A stretch of DNA of 64,000 nucleotides from assembly GCA_035063885.1 (NCBI GenBank), contig JAPSFM010000012.1, forward strand, positions 1-64,000, written 5' to 3'. Each line of letters opens with the position of its first letter. Within the stretch, counting starts at the first letter, position 1. Under the pieces are notes generated by a model. That model made no database searches, was not told the DNA's origin, and saw nothing but the letters and a program-made list of their open reading frames with translations. This DNA is from CAADGY01 sp900696665. Its GTDB lineage: Bacteria; Acidobacteriota; Terriglobia; Bryobacterales; Bryobacteraceae. The position numbers and the translations under genes are program-made. Shown here piece after piece: positions 45,301 to 54,016 of the stretch.

Positions 45301-47127
45301 ATGCTGTCGCGCCAGGGCCCGTTTTTAAAGCTTGGTGTAACGGTGCGGAACGAGCGCTTTCCACGCCGCATCACTACCTCCATCACACCGGGCGGTGAGC
45401 GGTACACCGAAACTTCCCGTCCGCTGCTTTACACGGACGGGCTCCTGCAACGGATTTCGCGTGATGGATTCAATGCGATCTGGATCTGGCTCAACACAGA
45501 AGAAGCGGCATGGAACTCCAGGATCTTTCCTGAACTGGATGATCCGCAAGCGCACGCCCGGTTAGCGCGCCTTCAGGATGTCGCACGCCGCGCCAAACGC
45601 TTCGGCATCGATGTTTACATCTACCTGGCGACGGGATACAACCATCACATCCCGGAATGGTTTTACAAAAAGTATCCGGACCTCAAGGGCTACGGCTGGG
45701 GTTCGCCAATGGAGACAACCATCCTGCGCGTTCGCGAATATCACGCCGAGATCGTAGGCAACATTTTCCGCTATGCACCGGATCTGAAGGGAATGGTCGT
45801 CATCTACGACAGCGAAGGCTTCTATCATTCGGGCAATCGTGAGGCGAGCCGGAAGCAATGCAGGACGTGCCAGGACATGACGCTGGAGGAGATCTCGCTT
45901 CAGTTGCTCAACAATTTGAACGATGCGATGCGGGCCACCGGCGGCAACGAAAAAGAGCTGATTGCCTGGAGCTACGGTGACAATGTTCCCTGGGTGGAAC
46001 GATTGATACCAAGACTCCCGAAGAACGTCATTGTCCAGAGCGATTTCAGCAAGGGAGGCCTCGTGGTGCGGGATGGCATTCGCCACCTGACCGGCGATTA
46101 CAATCTCACCCTGGTGGGCCCGCCTGAGTCCTACGTCCGGCAGCACCGGGCGGCCAAACAAGCGGGTCTGGATTTCGTCACCAAAACTGAACACGCCGTG
46201 AGTCAGGAATTCATTTTCGTCCCCTATATCCCGGCGATGGAGCAGTGGGCGCGCCGCATCGGGAAGATCCGATCCGTAGACACGGAGGGGATTTTCGCCA
46301 ACTGGTGCCATTACGGATACATGGCCTCGCTGCCGGCACAACTGCTAAACGAGATGTCATTCGATCCTGCTCCGGATATCGAAGCGGAGCTTCATTCATT
46401 GGCGGTGCGAAACTACGGCCCTCAAAGCGCTCCACTGGTAGTCCGTGCATGGCGGCATCTGAGTGATGGCATCCGCGAATTTCCCTACTCCGACAACGTA
46501 TCGCGCATTCCGGGGCCGCTGCAAAAGGGTCCGAGCCATCCGTTCTTCCTCGATCCGAAGATCCCGAATTTCGGACGATGGCGATCCTGGCAAAACGATC
46601 TGGCATGGACGAAGCCGTGGGGCCCCGCCGTCGCGGCGAAATATCTGGGAAAGGTTCGCACCGAGTTCGTCAAAGGCGCCGCTTTGTTGGACGAAGCGCG
46701 AACAGCTTCGCAGGGGAAGCATCGAGAGGCCCTCGATGCCGAATGGCGGATCGCAACGCTTCTTGAAAGCAGCCTGGCAACCGTACTCCATCTCATCGAT
46801 TGGATCGAGGCCCGGAGTCGGTTCTACGGCGCACAATCAGATTCCGAACGTGCGGCCGCCGCGCGTGAGCTCGAATCGGTTCTGATTGCCGAGCGGGCGA
46901 ACGTGCAGCGCGTTCTTCCGCTCCTCGAAGCCGATTCGCGCCTCGGATACGCGTCGGAGGGCGGCGGAGTTCTGCGCGGCGGGTTATTCACTCCGGAGTT
47001 GGTACGCTGGAAACTCGGACAGATCGACAACGTGCTTCGAGTCGAGTTGCCCCGTCTTTCAGGCCGGTCCGCCGCGGCCGTACCGTCGACCATCCGCGAA
47101 GCTGTCGCCGGAGCAAGCAGGAACTGA
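42310..47127 (+). CDS. exported two-enzyme fusion: alpha/beta-hydrolase (esterase) plus GH67/GH20b-like glycosidase
   Basis: 1605 residues, start at 42310 fixed by AAGGAG six bases upstream and the ATGA overlap. Signal peptide about 1-25. Residues about 30-300 are a degenerate alpha/beta-hydrolase half (GTGQGG: Gly 242 where the Ser should be). Residues about 420-715 are an intact half with triad S575 (GLSYGG), D655 (EKDG) and H692 (GVHEI), like acetyl-xylan or glucuronoyl esterases. A beta-sandwich about 745-860 follows, then a GH67N/GH20b-like alpha/beta domain (about 905-1030: ETAAAELERFL) and a TIM-barrel region with YDSEGFYH, FANWCHYG and KGPSHPFFLD. Colinear unfused paralogues are at 50824-53016 and 47981-50824. 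It probably deacylates and trims acidic xylan-like glycans; family assignment of the glycosidase half is tentative. Confidence 0.78.
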   Translation: MTRRMCWIVAGLVLTCCGMSASDIPEFLSGTTQVVVPADWREQQRLQMIRFLERRTESAVKLRDEAWSRGSAETHRKNLHSLLGLLSSARAGARVATLAEGAMRIDDVAVHRQDGLRVRALVFSNTGGSDANRPAVIVIPDSDQTAEAFAGIAPGGTPAKWLLRLLAANAVVAVPTMVERSADHPLSHKLKNKDRRHILHRLGFVVGRSLTGLDVQKILLLREELASRKGIDRSRIVVMGTGQGGMTALYAAAAEPSFAGAAVLDYFHQREQAWSEPVDRMLFGQLLEFGDAELAALVAPRKLLLGYRSGSPLLGTAARELARAQEYYRKRSRGNALSVMKNVADPLLQAAIYLVATDSAGTPGELSFRVPLERVRAARDEDFESLHAYLLRLVEESEDRREEYWHNPQPAHMREQLARHEGVPQEPSAPLRPRTRLVRVTDKWTGYEVLLDVFGGLEVYGHLLVPRGANKGLPAVICQHGLDGQPKDITGIGEKPRSPYHLFGAALADRGYVVFAPYLTVPAPQGKLINDLVRRSAPLGMMRTGIEVRKLRAVVDFLSAQPFVDAKRIGYYGLSYGGYSTLWMGPLEPRLAAIVISGHFNDWRSKITNHELATSYLMHPDEDFYSWNALHRFTHPELIAAMSPRPVMVEFAEKDGTTTPEWHQRAWKQVEAMSSALGVADRVEREWFLGVHEIGGMRTFEFLDKWLRPELSSSRDYKYLLWPTTRDLPGLGDNAADTWPFITHNLDSSGKTALRDIFRVSGSGDFRGLELRLSRAGHPGDIIVRFGSAPGASDLGEARIASSDVTPLYDLWHAARIPHSKLAAGREYHVEIRAERGRIPGDYYVVYAPKPLGGSPRPARFPFAYRPLETGGKGKQEEPTHEFVRQYLKPKLPVMEVGAGVSPDSNETVLTSRWTVQRPAQPDEIVETAAAELERFLRTIPSQMESAGVIELRISNSGPEGVHSREGYRIDTASSRITIEARHSRGIMRAIYWLQDSMLSRQGPFLKLGVTVRNERFPRRITTSITPGGERYTETSRPLLYTDGLLQRISRDGFNAIWIWLNTEEAAWNSRIFPELDDPQAHARLARLQDVARRAKRFGIDVYIYLATGYNHHIPEWFYKKYPDLKGYGWGSPMETTILRVREYHAEIVGNIFRYAPDLKGMVVIYDSEGFYHSGNREASRKQCRTCQDMTLEEISLQLLNNLNDAMRATGGNEKELIAWSYGDNVPWVERLIPRLPKNVIVQSDFSKGGLVVRDGIRHLTGDYNLTLVGPPESYVRQHRAAKQAGLDFVTKTEHAVSQEFIFVPYIPAMEQWARRIGKIRSVDTEGIFANWCHYGYMASLPAQLLNEMSFDPAPDIEAELHSLAVRNYGPQSAPLVVRAWRHLSDGIREFPYSDNVSRIPGPLQKGPSHPFFLDPKIPNFGRWRSWQNDLAWTKPWGPAVAAKYLGKVRTEFVKGAALLDEARTASQGKHREALDAEWRIATLLESSLATVLHLIDWIEARSRFYGAQSDSERAAAARELESVLIAERANVQRVLPLLEADSRLGYASEGGGVLRGGLFTPELVRWKLGQIDNVLRVELPRLSGRSAAAVPSTIREAVAGASRN

Positions 47128-47128
47128 A

Positions 47129-47989
47129 ATGCGAATCGGATTTGTGGGAATGGGAATCATGGGCGCGCCGATGGCGTTGAATCTGCTACGCGCCGGTTTC
47201 GATCTGACGGTCTACAATCGTACCGCATCAAAATGTGCCCCTCTGATGAGCGCAGGCGCGAAGCAGGCCGAATCGCTTCCAGCGCTTGCCGCTTCTAGCG
47301 ATATCGTCATTACGATGGTCTCCGACACGCCGGACGTGGAAGCGGTGCTCTTCGGGAATGGCGGGCTTGCGGAAGGGCTGAAACCGTATTCCACTTTCGT
47401 CGACATGAGCACTATCGCGCCGTCGGCCGCCGTCCGCTTCGCAGCCCGATTGCGGAACAGGACGGTCGACTATCTCGACGCCCCCGTGAGCGGCGGTGAA
47501 ACGGGCGCAAAGGCAGCGAAACTCTCGATCATGGCGGGCGGCGATCGCCCGGTATTCGAACGTTGCCTGTCGTTGTTTCAAGCAATGGGAACGAGCATCG
47601 TCCACACCGGCCCCACCGGCAGCGGCCTCAAAACGAAATTGATCAATCAGATTGTTGGCGCGTTAAATTTGCTGGGTGCGGCCGAGGGTGTCCGCGTGTG
47701 CCAGGCGGCGGGGCTCGATGCCGCCACCACCTTACAGGCGGTCAGCTCGGGTGCAGCGGCCTCGTGGATGTTGAGCAATCTCGGCCCGAAGATGGCTTCC
47801 CGCGATTACTCCGCGGGGTTCAGCATCCGGCTGCAACAGAAAGATCTGCGCCTGGCGATGGAATTCTGCCGCGAACTGGGGATCGATGCACCGGGTGTGG
47901 CGCTTGTCTTCGAACTGTTTACACGCGCGCTGGAATCCGGATTCGGGGAAAGCGGCAACCAGAGTCTCATCCGTCTCTGGTCAGCGTAA
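47129..47989 (+). CDS. 3-hydroxyisobutyrate/tartronate-semialdehyde-type dehydrogenase
   Basis: 286 residues. GFVGMGIMG (4-12), DAPVSGG (118-124), and K170 in GPTGSGLKTKLINQ are the conserved beta-hydroxyacid dehydrogenase motifs. It would reduce a semialdehyde such as tartronate semialdehyde with NAD(P)H, which fits the downstream end of an aldarate pathway begun by the dehydratase and DapA-type enzyme. AGGA precedes the ATG, one base after the fusion stop. Its last nine bases overlap the end of the convergent gene 47981-50824. It sits exactly between the two inverted paralogous modules. Confidence 0.88.
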   Translation: MRIGFVGMGIMGAPMALNLLRAGFDLTVYNRTASKCAPLMSAGAKQAESLPALAASSDIVITMVSDTPDVEAVLFGNGGLAEGLKPYSTFVDMSTIAPSAAVRFAARLRNRTVDYLDAPVSGGETGAKAAKLSIMAGGDRPVFERCLSLFQAMGTSIVHTGPTGSGLKTKLINQIVGALNLLGAAEGVRVCQAAGLDAATTLQAVSSGAAASWMLSNLGPKMASRDYSAGFSIRLQQKDLRLAMEFCRELGIDAPGVALVFELFTRALESGFGESGNQSLIRLWSA

Positions 47990-50824
47990 CCCACGCCGTT
48001 TGCGTTCAGCCGGAATCTGTTCGTCGAGCAGTTTTTTGAGCTGGAGCATCTTTTTCTCTACCGCGCCCGGTGAATAAATGCCTGCGCGCGGCACGCCCGT
48101 CTGATCGTTCCTTCCGCTGTTGGCGTATCCGATTCGCGAATCCGCACACACGATGGGAAGAGCGGCCTGCGCATTGTCAAGTTCGGCCCGGGCGATGTCA
48201 GCCATGCGGTCGAGTGTCTCTGACGCGCGCACGAAGTTTCCTTCTTTCTCCAGCAGGTCGCGGGCTTCATAGAACCGGCCCACGTGAATGGTGCTTCGAA
48301 TCGAGAAGAGAAGCGCCTCCGCTACGCCAGCCTCGCGCGCGGCGTCCGCACGGATTCGCTCCGGCGCGGCTTCCACGGCTTTGCGTAGCAGATTCACGCC
48401 ACGCGCCCATCCGGCTTCCAGCTTTTCGAGTTGCGATAGCGCCAGTGCCGGTCCCCACGGGCGCGTCCAACTCAAGTCATTCTTAAATTGCCGGCCTGCA
48501 TCGTGCAACGGGCGGTAGCGGCTGTCCAGGAACAGCGGATGAGACGGCCCTTTCTGAATGGGACCCATGGCCATGGCTGAAGAAAACGGATACTCTCGAA
48601 TAGCGTTGCTGAATTCGCGCCATGCATTCACAGCGTAACTTGCACCGGCGCCGTAATCGCGTTCCGCTAGTTTGCCAAGCACAGCTTCGGTGTCAGCAGG
48701 AGTGCTCCAGTGATGCCAATAGTAGACTTCGGCGGCTACGGAAGGCATGAACCCGTAGTGCATCCAGTTGGCGAATATGCCTGAAAGGTGCGGCGCCCCG
48801 CGGATGCGTTCGAACCGCGTGGCGTATTGAAAGAAAACCGGAATATAGGGAGTGTCGACGAACTCGAGCGCTATCGCGTGCTCGGTCTTTACCCAGAAGG
48901 GCATCCCTCCCGCGGCTGCGAACTCAGCCTGTTTCACGAATCGTTCCGAGGGACCGGCGAAGCTGATCGGATAATCGTAGGCCGGAATGGCGATGTCACC
49001 AAACCGGATCTCTCCCTCTTTACCGAACTCGGTCATCAGGGTAATGGATGGGGGGAGTTGCCTGATGAGCTTGGATTGCGTTGTATCGTCACGCGACCAG
49101 TTATTGGATGCACTGTAGGGCCACAACACCACCGCGGCTTCAGGATTCCCGGCGCGCGCGCCTTCCACCAGCGATCTCGAAAACTCGGCTATTGTTTCCT
49201 GCGGCGTGCGCCGGGAACAACGAGGGCACGTATTCTTCCTCGTGTAGCAATGCATGAAGCCCTCGCCGCCTACGATGAAGACGATTCCTTTCAGCCCCGG
49301 CGCGCTCTTCATAAGGTCCGTGGTGGCCGCCTTAAGATGCTGCCGCACTTCGGATACGCTTGTACAGAGGATGTGAGTGCCGCCATACGATCGCCTCTCG
49401 CTGCCTCGAACACCAGGGTGCTTTTGATAGAACGAATCCGGCAGCGGCCGGTTCGCCAGGTACATGTAAACATCGATACCGTAGCGCGAAGTCCGGGCGA
49501 TCAGCCGGCGCAGCTTCGCCTGGCGCTCGCGAACGCCATGATCGAGTTCCGGATAGACGGAGGAGTGCGCCACTTCATCCAGATCTCCCCACAGCCATAT
49601 CGCGTTGAAGCCGGCGCGGGAGATGCGTCCCAACAGGCCGTCGCTGTAGGCATCTTCCGGAGTATCCAGCTCCATCTTGGCGTAAAAGGGAGCCGACGTT
49701 ATTCGTGGAGAGTGTTTCGGCGCGCGGAGCTCATCCATCATCGGCAGAATCGGCGCCCGCTTCAGCTTCATGAGTGCTTCGACATGATGCAGCCCGCGCA
49801 TGGCTCCTCGCGAGTCGAAGCCGCATACGAGTACTTCCCCATCGGTCACCACAAGCCGGAAGGATTCGGGTACGGAAAGACCCTTTGCCGCTTCGGGAAG
49901 TTGCGACTTGGTTGTCACCTGAATCACGCCGCGCTTCCCCGCCGGCGCGGTGGCGCGAACTTCCATCGCCGCCCGAAGAAATTCCTGAAACTCGTTCACC
50001 GCTGTTTGCACGACAGGATCGGCCGTGAGCCGGTTTCGCACTTGCCAGCGTCCATCGATCTCGACTTCACCGGGCTTGGCCTGTAGCGCCGAGTCGCGCA
50101 GCGGCTTTGAATAAAGTGGACCGGTGATGTCTTCGGTAAAAGCGAAGCGCTCTTCGCAGCGGCCGCACACTCCGTCACGCGCACCAGGTACGGCCGCGCC
50201 GTCGCCCAATATCTCGAATGCCAGGTCAAAGCCGTCGAGAGCCGCTCCGGCACCGTCATAAGCCGAACCCTCGCGGTACACCGGCGTGTGCGCGCCGTAG
50301 TCGATGTTTGCCGGGTTCTCGAACTGCTTTGGAGCGTTGGGATCAGGATCCCAGTTCTCTTCATACCGGAAGCGCGGCAGGAAGCGGGGGTTGGCGATTT
50401 CGCGATCCGATGTCCCGAACACTTCGTAGTAACCGCCGGACGATTTCGGAACACGCAACTCCAGGTAGTATGTCGCGCCGGCTTCCACCGGCAAGGCACG
50501 CTGAAAATCCGGCCCGTGCCAGCGTTCAAACCACGGGTTTGCATGCCTCAAGTCCATTGAGCCTGAGAGCAGTTCGCCGGAGCGTAAGGTGGAGCGAAAC
50601 CTATATTCGACAGGCGGCGGACTGCCATGACGCCTGATGCGAAGCCGGAATCCGCGCAACGCTTTGGTTCCTTTCGCAATCGTGAAACTCTGGGTAACCG
50701 GCTCGTCCGCGTCGAGTTTCCATGCCACGACAGAATCGGTAACGGGATCGTAGTCGTGCGCGGCGACCACGCTCGCGGCGGGCGCAATGCCACACGCCAG
50801 CAATGCAAGAATAGCAAGCTTCAT
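47981..50824 (-). CDS. exported GH67/GH20b-like glycoside hydrolase
   Basis: 947 residues with a signal peptide ending APAAS. An N-terminal beta-sandwich (about 25-190) is followed by a GH20b/GH67N-like domain (about 270-350: AVNEFQEFL) and a TIM barrel with GGEGFMH, TEHAIALEF, FANWMHYG, KGPSHPLFLD and SWTRPWGPA. These match the C-terminal part of the 42310 fusion, where the catalytic-looking segment is YDSEGFYH. The start ATG overlaps the stop of the hydrolase gene as TGATG (a TTG one codon earlier is an alternative). It is likely a partner of that esterase. Real activity and linkage are unknown. Confidence 0.75.
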   Translation of the reverse strand: MKLAILALLACGIAPAASVVAAHDYDPVTDSVVAWKLDADEPVTQSFTIAKGTKALRGFRLRIRRHGSPPPVEYRFRSTLRSGELLSGSMDLRHANPWFERWHGPDFQRALPVEAGATYYLELRVPKSSGGYYEVFGTSDREIANPRFLPRFRYEENWDPDPNAPKQFENPANIDYGAHTPVYREGSAYDGAGAALDGFDLAFEILGDGAAVPGARDGVCGRCEERFAFTEDITGPLYSKPLRDSALQAKPGEVEIDGRWQVRNRLTADPVVQTAVNEFQEFLRAAMEVRATAPAGKRGVIQVTTKSQLPEAAKGLSVPESFRLVVTDGEVLVCGFDSRGAMRGLHHVEALMKLKRAPILPMMDELRAPKHSPRITSAPFYAKMELDTPEDAYSDGLLGRISRAGFNAIWLWGDLDEVAHSSVYPELDHGVRERQAKLRRLIARTSRYGIDVYMYLANRPLPDSFYQKHPGVRGSERRSYGGTHILCTSVSEVRQHLKAATTDLMKSAPGLKGIVFIVGGEGFMHCYTRKNTCPRCSRRTPQETIAEFSRSLVEGARAGNPEAAVVLWPYSASNNWSRDDTTQSKLIRQLPPSITLMTEFGKEGEIRFGDIAIPAYDYPISFAGPSERFVKQAEFAAAGGMPFWVKTEHAIALEFVDTPYIPVFFQYATRFERIRGAPHLSGIFANWMHYGFMPSVAAEVYYWHHWSTPADTEAVLGKLAERDYGAGASYAVNAWREFSNAIREYPFSSAMAMGPIQKGPSHPLFLDSRYRPLHDAGRQFKNDLSWTRPWGPALALSQLEKLEAGWARGVNLLRKAVEAAPERIRADAAREAGVAEALLFSIRSTIHVGRFYEARDLLEKEGNFVRASETLDRMADIARAELDNAQAALPIVCADSRIGYANSGRNDQTGVPRAGIYSPGAVEKKMLQLKKLLDEQIPAERKRRGLR

Positions 50825-53016
50825 CAAAGAGGTTTCCCCCGGAGCAACCGGTCGAGAAACGGATAGACCTGATGCCCATCGATCTTATGTGGTCCCGCGA
50901 ACGCGGCGATGAGGAACCGGTCTGCGAGTCCGAGCTTACGATAAAGCTCCCCCACCCGGTTCATCTCGAATTCCACGAAACGGTGCGGCAACACAACTAC
51001 TGCGTCACGATCACCAATCTCGACGGCAAACGCGCGCGGTGCTGTCAGCATGGCAATTTCAGCGTGGCTGAACGAATGGAGCAGATTGAAGTTGAACATG
51101 TCGAAACAGTCGGCGTGGAACAGAAACGAAGTGCCTTCGGTGACATCGGAAGTTTTGATGTTCCAATCATTGAAATGTCCACTGCTCACGATGACCTTAA
51201 AGCGGGGCTCAGCGGGAGCGGTCCACAATGCGGTGTAACCGCCGTAGGACAAGCCATAGAACGCGAACCGTTCGGCATCGGCAAACTCGAGTGTGGAGAG
51301 ATAATCCAGCACACGCCCAAACTTCCTGACTTCCATCCCCTGTGGTGTGAGTCCGATCAGATGAGACCGGCGCGCCAGATTGCTGCGGTCGATGGCGGTT
51401 TGCACCGAGATCATCGGCGCAAACACCAGGTAGCCGCGCCGTGCAAGCTTCCAGCCAAAGCGGTCGTAAACAGAATCCGCGTTGGGGTTGGGAATCACGC
51501 CGAGTGCGTCCTCGGGTTTGCCCTGAAGGCCGTGCTGCGTGAACACCACGGGCCGCCGCTCCCCCGGGCGTATATCCTTCGGAACGAGCAAAATACCATA
51601 GGCATGAACGTTGTCATAGACGCGAACCGACAGCCGGTAGCCGGCAAACTCGGGCTCATCGTACAGCAGTGCACTTCGAGCTTCGAGGAGGCCTTCCGCT
51701 GGCGCGTACCGGCCTATTGTATCCAGGTACAGTTCGCGCTTCTTCTCCGCCCAGGCATTGAAATCCGCGAGGGAAGTGACCGGTGGCTGCCATGCCGCCT
51801 GCCTCACGGCATAGGCCTCCATTGCCAGGTTGCGGAGACGTGCCTGCCAGTGCTGAAACTGCGTATTCGCAATCTGAGCAAGGCGCTCCGGCGGCAACTC
51901 CGCGGTGTAATCCGCCGCAGTTGGCCTGGCCGGGTTCATCACTTTTGCCAGAGCCGCGATTGCCTCATCGCTGATGGATCCCGCATTGCCGGATGTGGCG
52001 CGGATCGGGCGCGTCCCTCCAGCCCTGGCGTAATAGCCTTCCGCACGGCGTATCTCGATATCTGTTCCGGGCACGGCGCCGTCGATGATCAATGCGCGCG
52101 GAGCGATCATTCCGGCTACTTCCGCATCGCCAAAACGAACGAGATGCTTCCATAGTGTCCGGTCTTCCGGCTCCTCGAAAGCCTTTTCCCTTGTGCCGAA
52201 GTAGTTGGCGGCCACGGCCGCGCGGATCCGTTCGTCGAGCGCCGCGGCGTATAACGCTGTAAGCGCGCCCTGCTTCTCTCCAGCTACGGCAATGCGGCTT
52301 TTATCCACTTCAGGCATGGCGCGCAGCAGAGTAACTGCTGATGCCACCTGCTGCACTTCCGTGCCGGTCAGGTGCCGGCCTACCTGGTAGCCCAGGCGAA
52401 AGAGCCAGCTACGGTCCTCGGTCCATGGTTGGCAAAACGTGCGCCGCTGAACGAAGAACGGCGCGAGCACGGCATAGCCGGCCGAAGAGAGTCTTCGCGC
52501 CGTCTGTTCCGCCGGCGGTAACGCCCGCGTCAAACCTGCGATATCCGCGGCCGATTGCGCCGCATCGCTTATTGCAATCACCGCGGGATGCGGGCCGGCG
52601 GATTTCGGAACGATCAACACCGCGTATGCGCACAAGCTGCCCCGTGCTGTAGCGCCCATGTTCCCAATCGGAAGAACCGGCCACTCCAGCAGCGACACCG
52701 TATGGGATGGCGACTCGGCGAGAACAGTCTTCTGCGGCTTGGGTTCGAGCAGCGGATCAGTTACACCCAACATCCGGCAGAAGTGCTCCCGGTTCTCGCG
52801 AACAACCGCGTTCCAATCTTCGCCAGCCCAGTATTGGCCGCGCGCCGCCGCGGCTTTCGCAATCTCGCCCTCGTAGAAAGCACGCAATTCGTTGTATTGT
52901 TCCGTGACGATATCTGCCGGGAATACCCAGCGGTTCGATTTCGGAAGAGTTCGGGCTGTTTCCGCAGACAATCCGGACAGCAGGGACACGGCCAAGAACG
53001 GCAATACCTTATTCAC
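50824..53016 (-). CDS. exported alpha/beta-hydrolase (acyl/glucuronoyl esterase-like), two-half
   Basis: 730 residues, GTG start (MNKVLPFLAVSLLSGLSAE signal peptide) overlapping the deacetylase stop by GTGA. The first half has GEKQGA where the nucleophile elbow should be (Lys in place of Ser), so it is non-catalytic. The second half has S590 in YGLSYGGYTALW, with Asp in GDRDAVV and His in AGPHKIDGH as candidate partners. It matches the fusion 42310-47127 throughout its length. Esterase activity on acetyl or glucuronoyl groups is a family-based inference. Confidence 0.8.
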   Translation of the reverse strand: MNKVLPFLAVSLLSGLSAETARTLPKSNRWVFPADIVTEQYNELRAFYEGEIAKAAAARGQYWAGEDWNAVVRENREHFCRMLGVTDPLLEPKPQKTVLAESPSHTVSLLEWPVLPIGNMGATARGSLCAYAVLIVPKSAGPHPAVIAISDAAQSAADIAGLTRALPPAEQTARRLSSAGYAVLAPFFVQRRTFCQPWTEDRSWLFRLGYQVGRHLTGTEVQQVASAVTLLRAMPEVDKSRIAVAGEKQGALTALYAAALDERIRAAVAANYFGTREKAFEEPEDRTLWKHLVRFGDAEVAGMIAPRALIIDGAVPGTDIEIRRAEGYYARAGGTRPIRATSGNAGSISDEAIAALAKVMNPARPTAADYTAELPPERLAQIANTQFQHWQARLRNLAMEAYAVRQAAWQPPVTSLADFNAWAEKKRELYLDTIGRYAPAEGLLEARSALLYDEPEFAGYRLSVRVYDNVHAYGILLVPKDIRPGERRPVVFTQHGLQGKPEDALGVIPNPNADSVYDRFGWKLARRGYLVFAPMISVQTAIDRSNLARRSHLIGLTPQGMEVRKFGRVLDYLSTLEFADAERFAFYGLSYGGYTALWTAPAEPRFKVIVSSGHFNDWNIKTSDVTEGTSFLFHADCFDMFNFNLLHSFSHAEIAMLTAPRAFAVEIGDRDAVVVLPHRFVEFEMNRVGELYRKLGLADRFLIAAFAGPHKIDGHQVYPFLDRLLRGKPL

Positions 53017-53999
53017 CCCTCACCCCCGAATTGGGCGGCAATTTTGTCGAGTGTTGCCGCTTTAGCCTGTTTGCCGGCATCGCGTACGAGGTCCAGGATC
53101 AGATCGACGCTCTCCATGCGAGGGTCCGTTACCACCAGGCATGATGGATGCCCCAGAAAATCGTAGACCGCTCGATGTTCGATAGCCCACTCCACGCCCA
53201 CGCGGATTGCGCGCAGAAAGCTTTCGAGCCGCCATCGGCCGTTGCGAAATGCTCCGATGTCGCTAATGGGGCTCATCGGAATTTCGAGCAACCCCGTTTC
53301 CGGGTAGCGAAATGGTTGCGATTCGCGTTGTGCTTCGCGAACCGCATCATAGACTGCCGGAGACGGAGCTACTCCCAAGCGCCCCAGGGGATGTCTGGCG
53401 TACTTGCCGCTGACCCAAGCGAAACCTTCCTCCTTCAGCATCCGTTGCACATCGGGCCGTCCGGCAAGTCCATTGGGAAATCCGCCCGGCGTGCGGAATC
53501 CACTAGGCACGATTCCGAGCCGCTGCCGCATGGCCTCCGAGGTCATACGAACATTCCGCCGGATAAAATCGAGCGGAGGTTTATCGTCGAGCAGCCACGG
53601 AGCGCGGCGAAACCTCGGTTGGATGTCTTCGGCCCGGGTGGCCAGCACATTCACGTGATCGTAAGTGTGGTTGCCGATGGAATGCCCCATGCCGGCAATT
53701 TCCCGCAGCCAACCCGCGTCTTCCTGTTCGAACACCCTGCCGACAGCAAAGAAGTGCATCGCTGCCCCGCGTTCGCGCACCCGCCGCGCAACCTGTAGCG
53801 AATAGCGCTTTGTCGCGTCGTCAAGGTTGCCTTTCTCGTAATCCCAATGCGTCTGGTCCCAGGTGGGAAAGTTCCGGCTCATCTCGAGATCGAATGTGAT
53901 AGCGATCAACGCTCTATCACCAGCCGCCGGCGCGGCCCGCAAACTGGTTGCGAACCCACCCAGAGTTGTCGTGGTAAGGAATGTCCGCCGGGAAATCAT
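53013..53999 (-). CDS. Tat-exported polysaccharide deacetylase (NodB-fold)
   Basis: 328 residues, twin-Arg signal MISRRTFLTTTTLGG. The NodB pattern: TFDLE (35-39, motif 1, with the metal-ligand second Asp now Leu), H111 and H115 in HTYDH (motif 2) and FRTPGG (motif 3). It removes acetyl or other N- or O-acyl groups from surface or glycan sugars. AGGAGA is seven bases before a TTG at 54005 and 13 before the ATG at 53999, so translation may begin two codons earlier. It is coupled to the esterase gene and upstream in the same operon. The altered motif 1 is worth checking. Confidence 0.85.
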   Translation of the reverse strand: MISRRTFLTTTTLGGFATSLRAAPAAGDRALIAITFDLEMSRNFPTWDQTHWDYEKGNLDDATKRYSLQVARRVRERGAAMHFFAVGRVFEQEDAGWLREIAGMGHSIGNHTYDHVNVLATRAEDIQPRFRRAPWLLDDKPPLDFIRRNVRMTSEAMRQRLGIVPSGFRTPGGFPNGLAGRPDVQRMLKEEGFAWVSGKYARHPLGRLGVAPSPAVYDAVREAQRESQPFRYPETGLLEIPMSPISDIGAFRNGRWRLESFLRAIRVGVEWAIEHRAVYDFLGHPSCLVVTDPRMESVDLILDLVRDAGKQAKAATLDKIAAQFGGEG

Positions 54000-54016
54000 G
54001 ATCAAGCGAATATCTC

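Noticed and set aside
48788..50086. Open frame of about 430 codons on the plus strand
   Set aside because: It lies antisense within the well-supported glycosidase gene 47981-50824. Composition (Arg/His-rich, no family motifs) is that of a shadow frame in GC-rich DNA.
50872..52155. Open frame of about 427 codons on the plus strand
   Set aside because: Antisense to the alpha/beta-hydrolase gene, whose catalytic motifs are clear. No domain recognised in the shadow.
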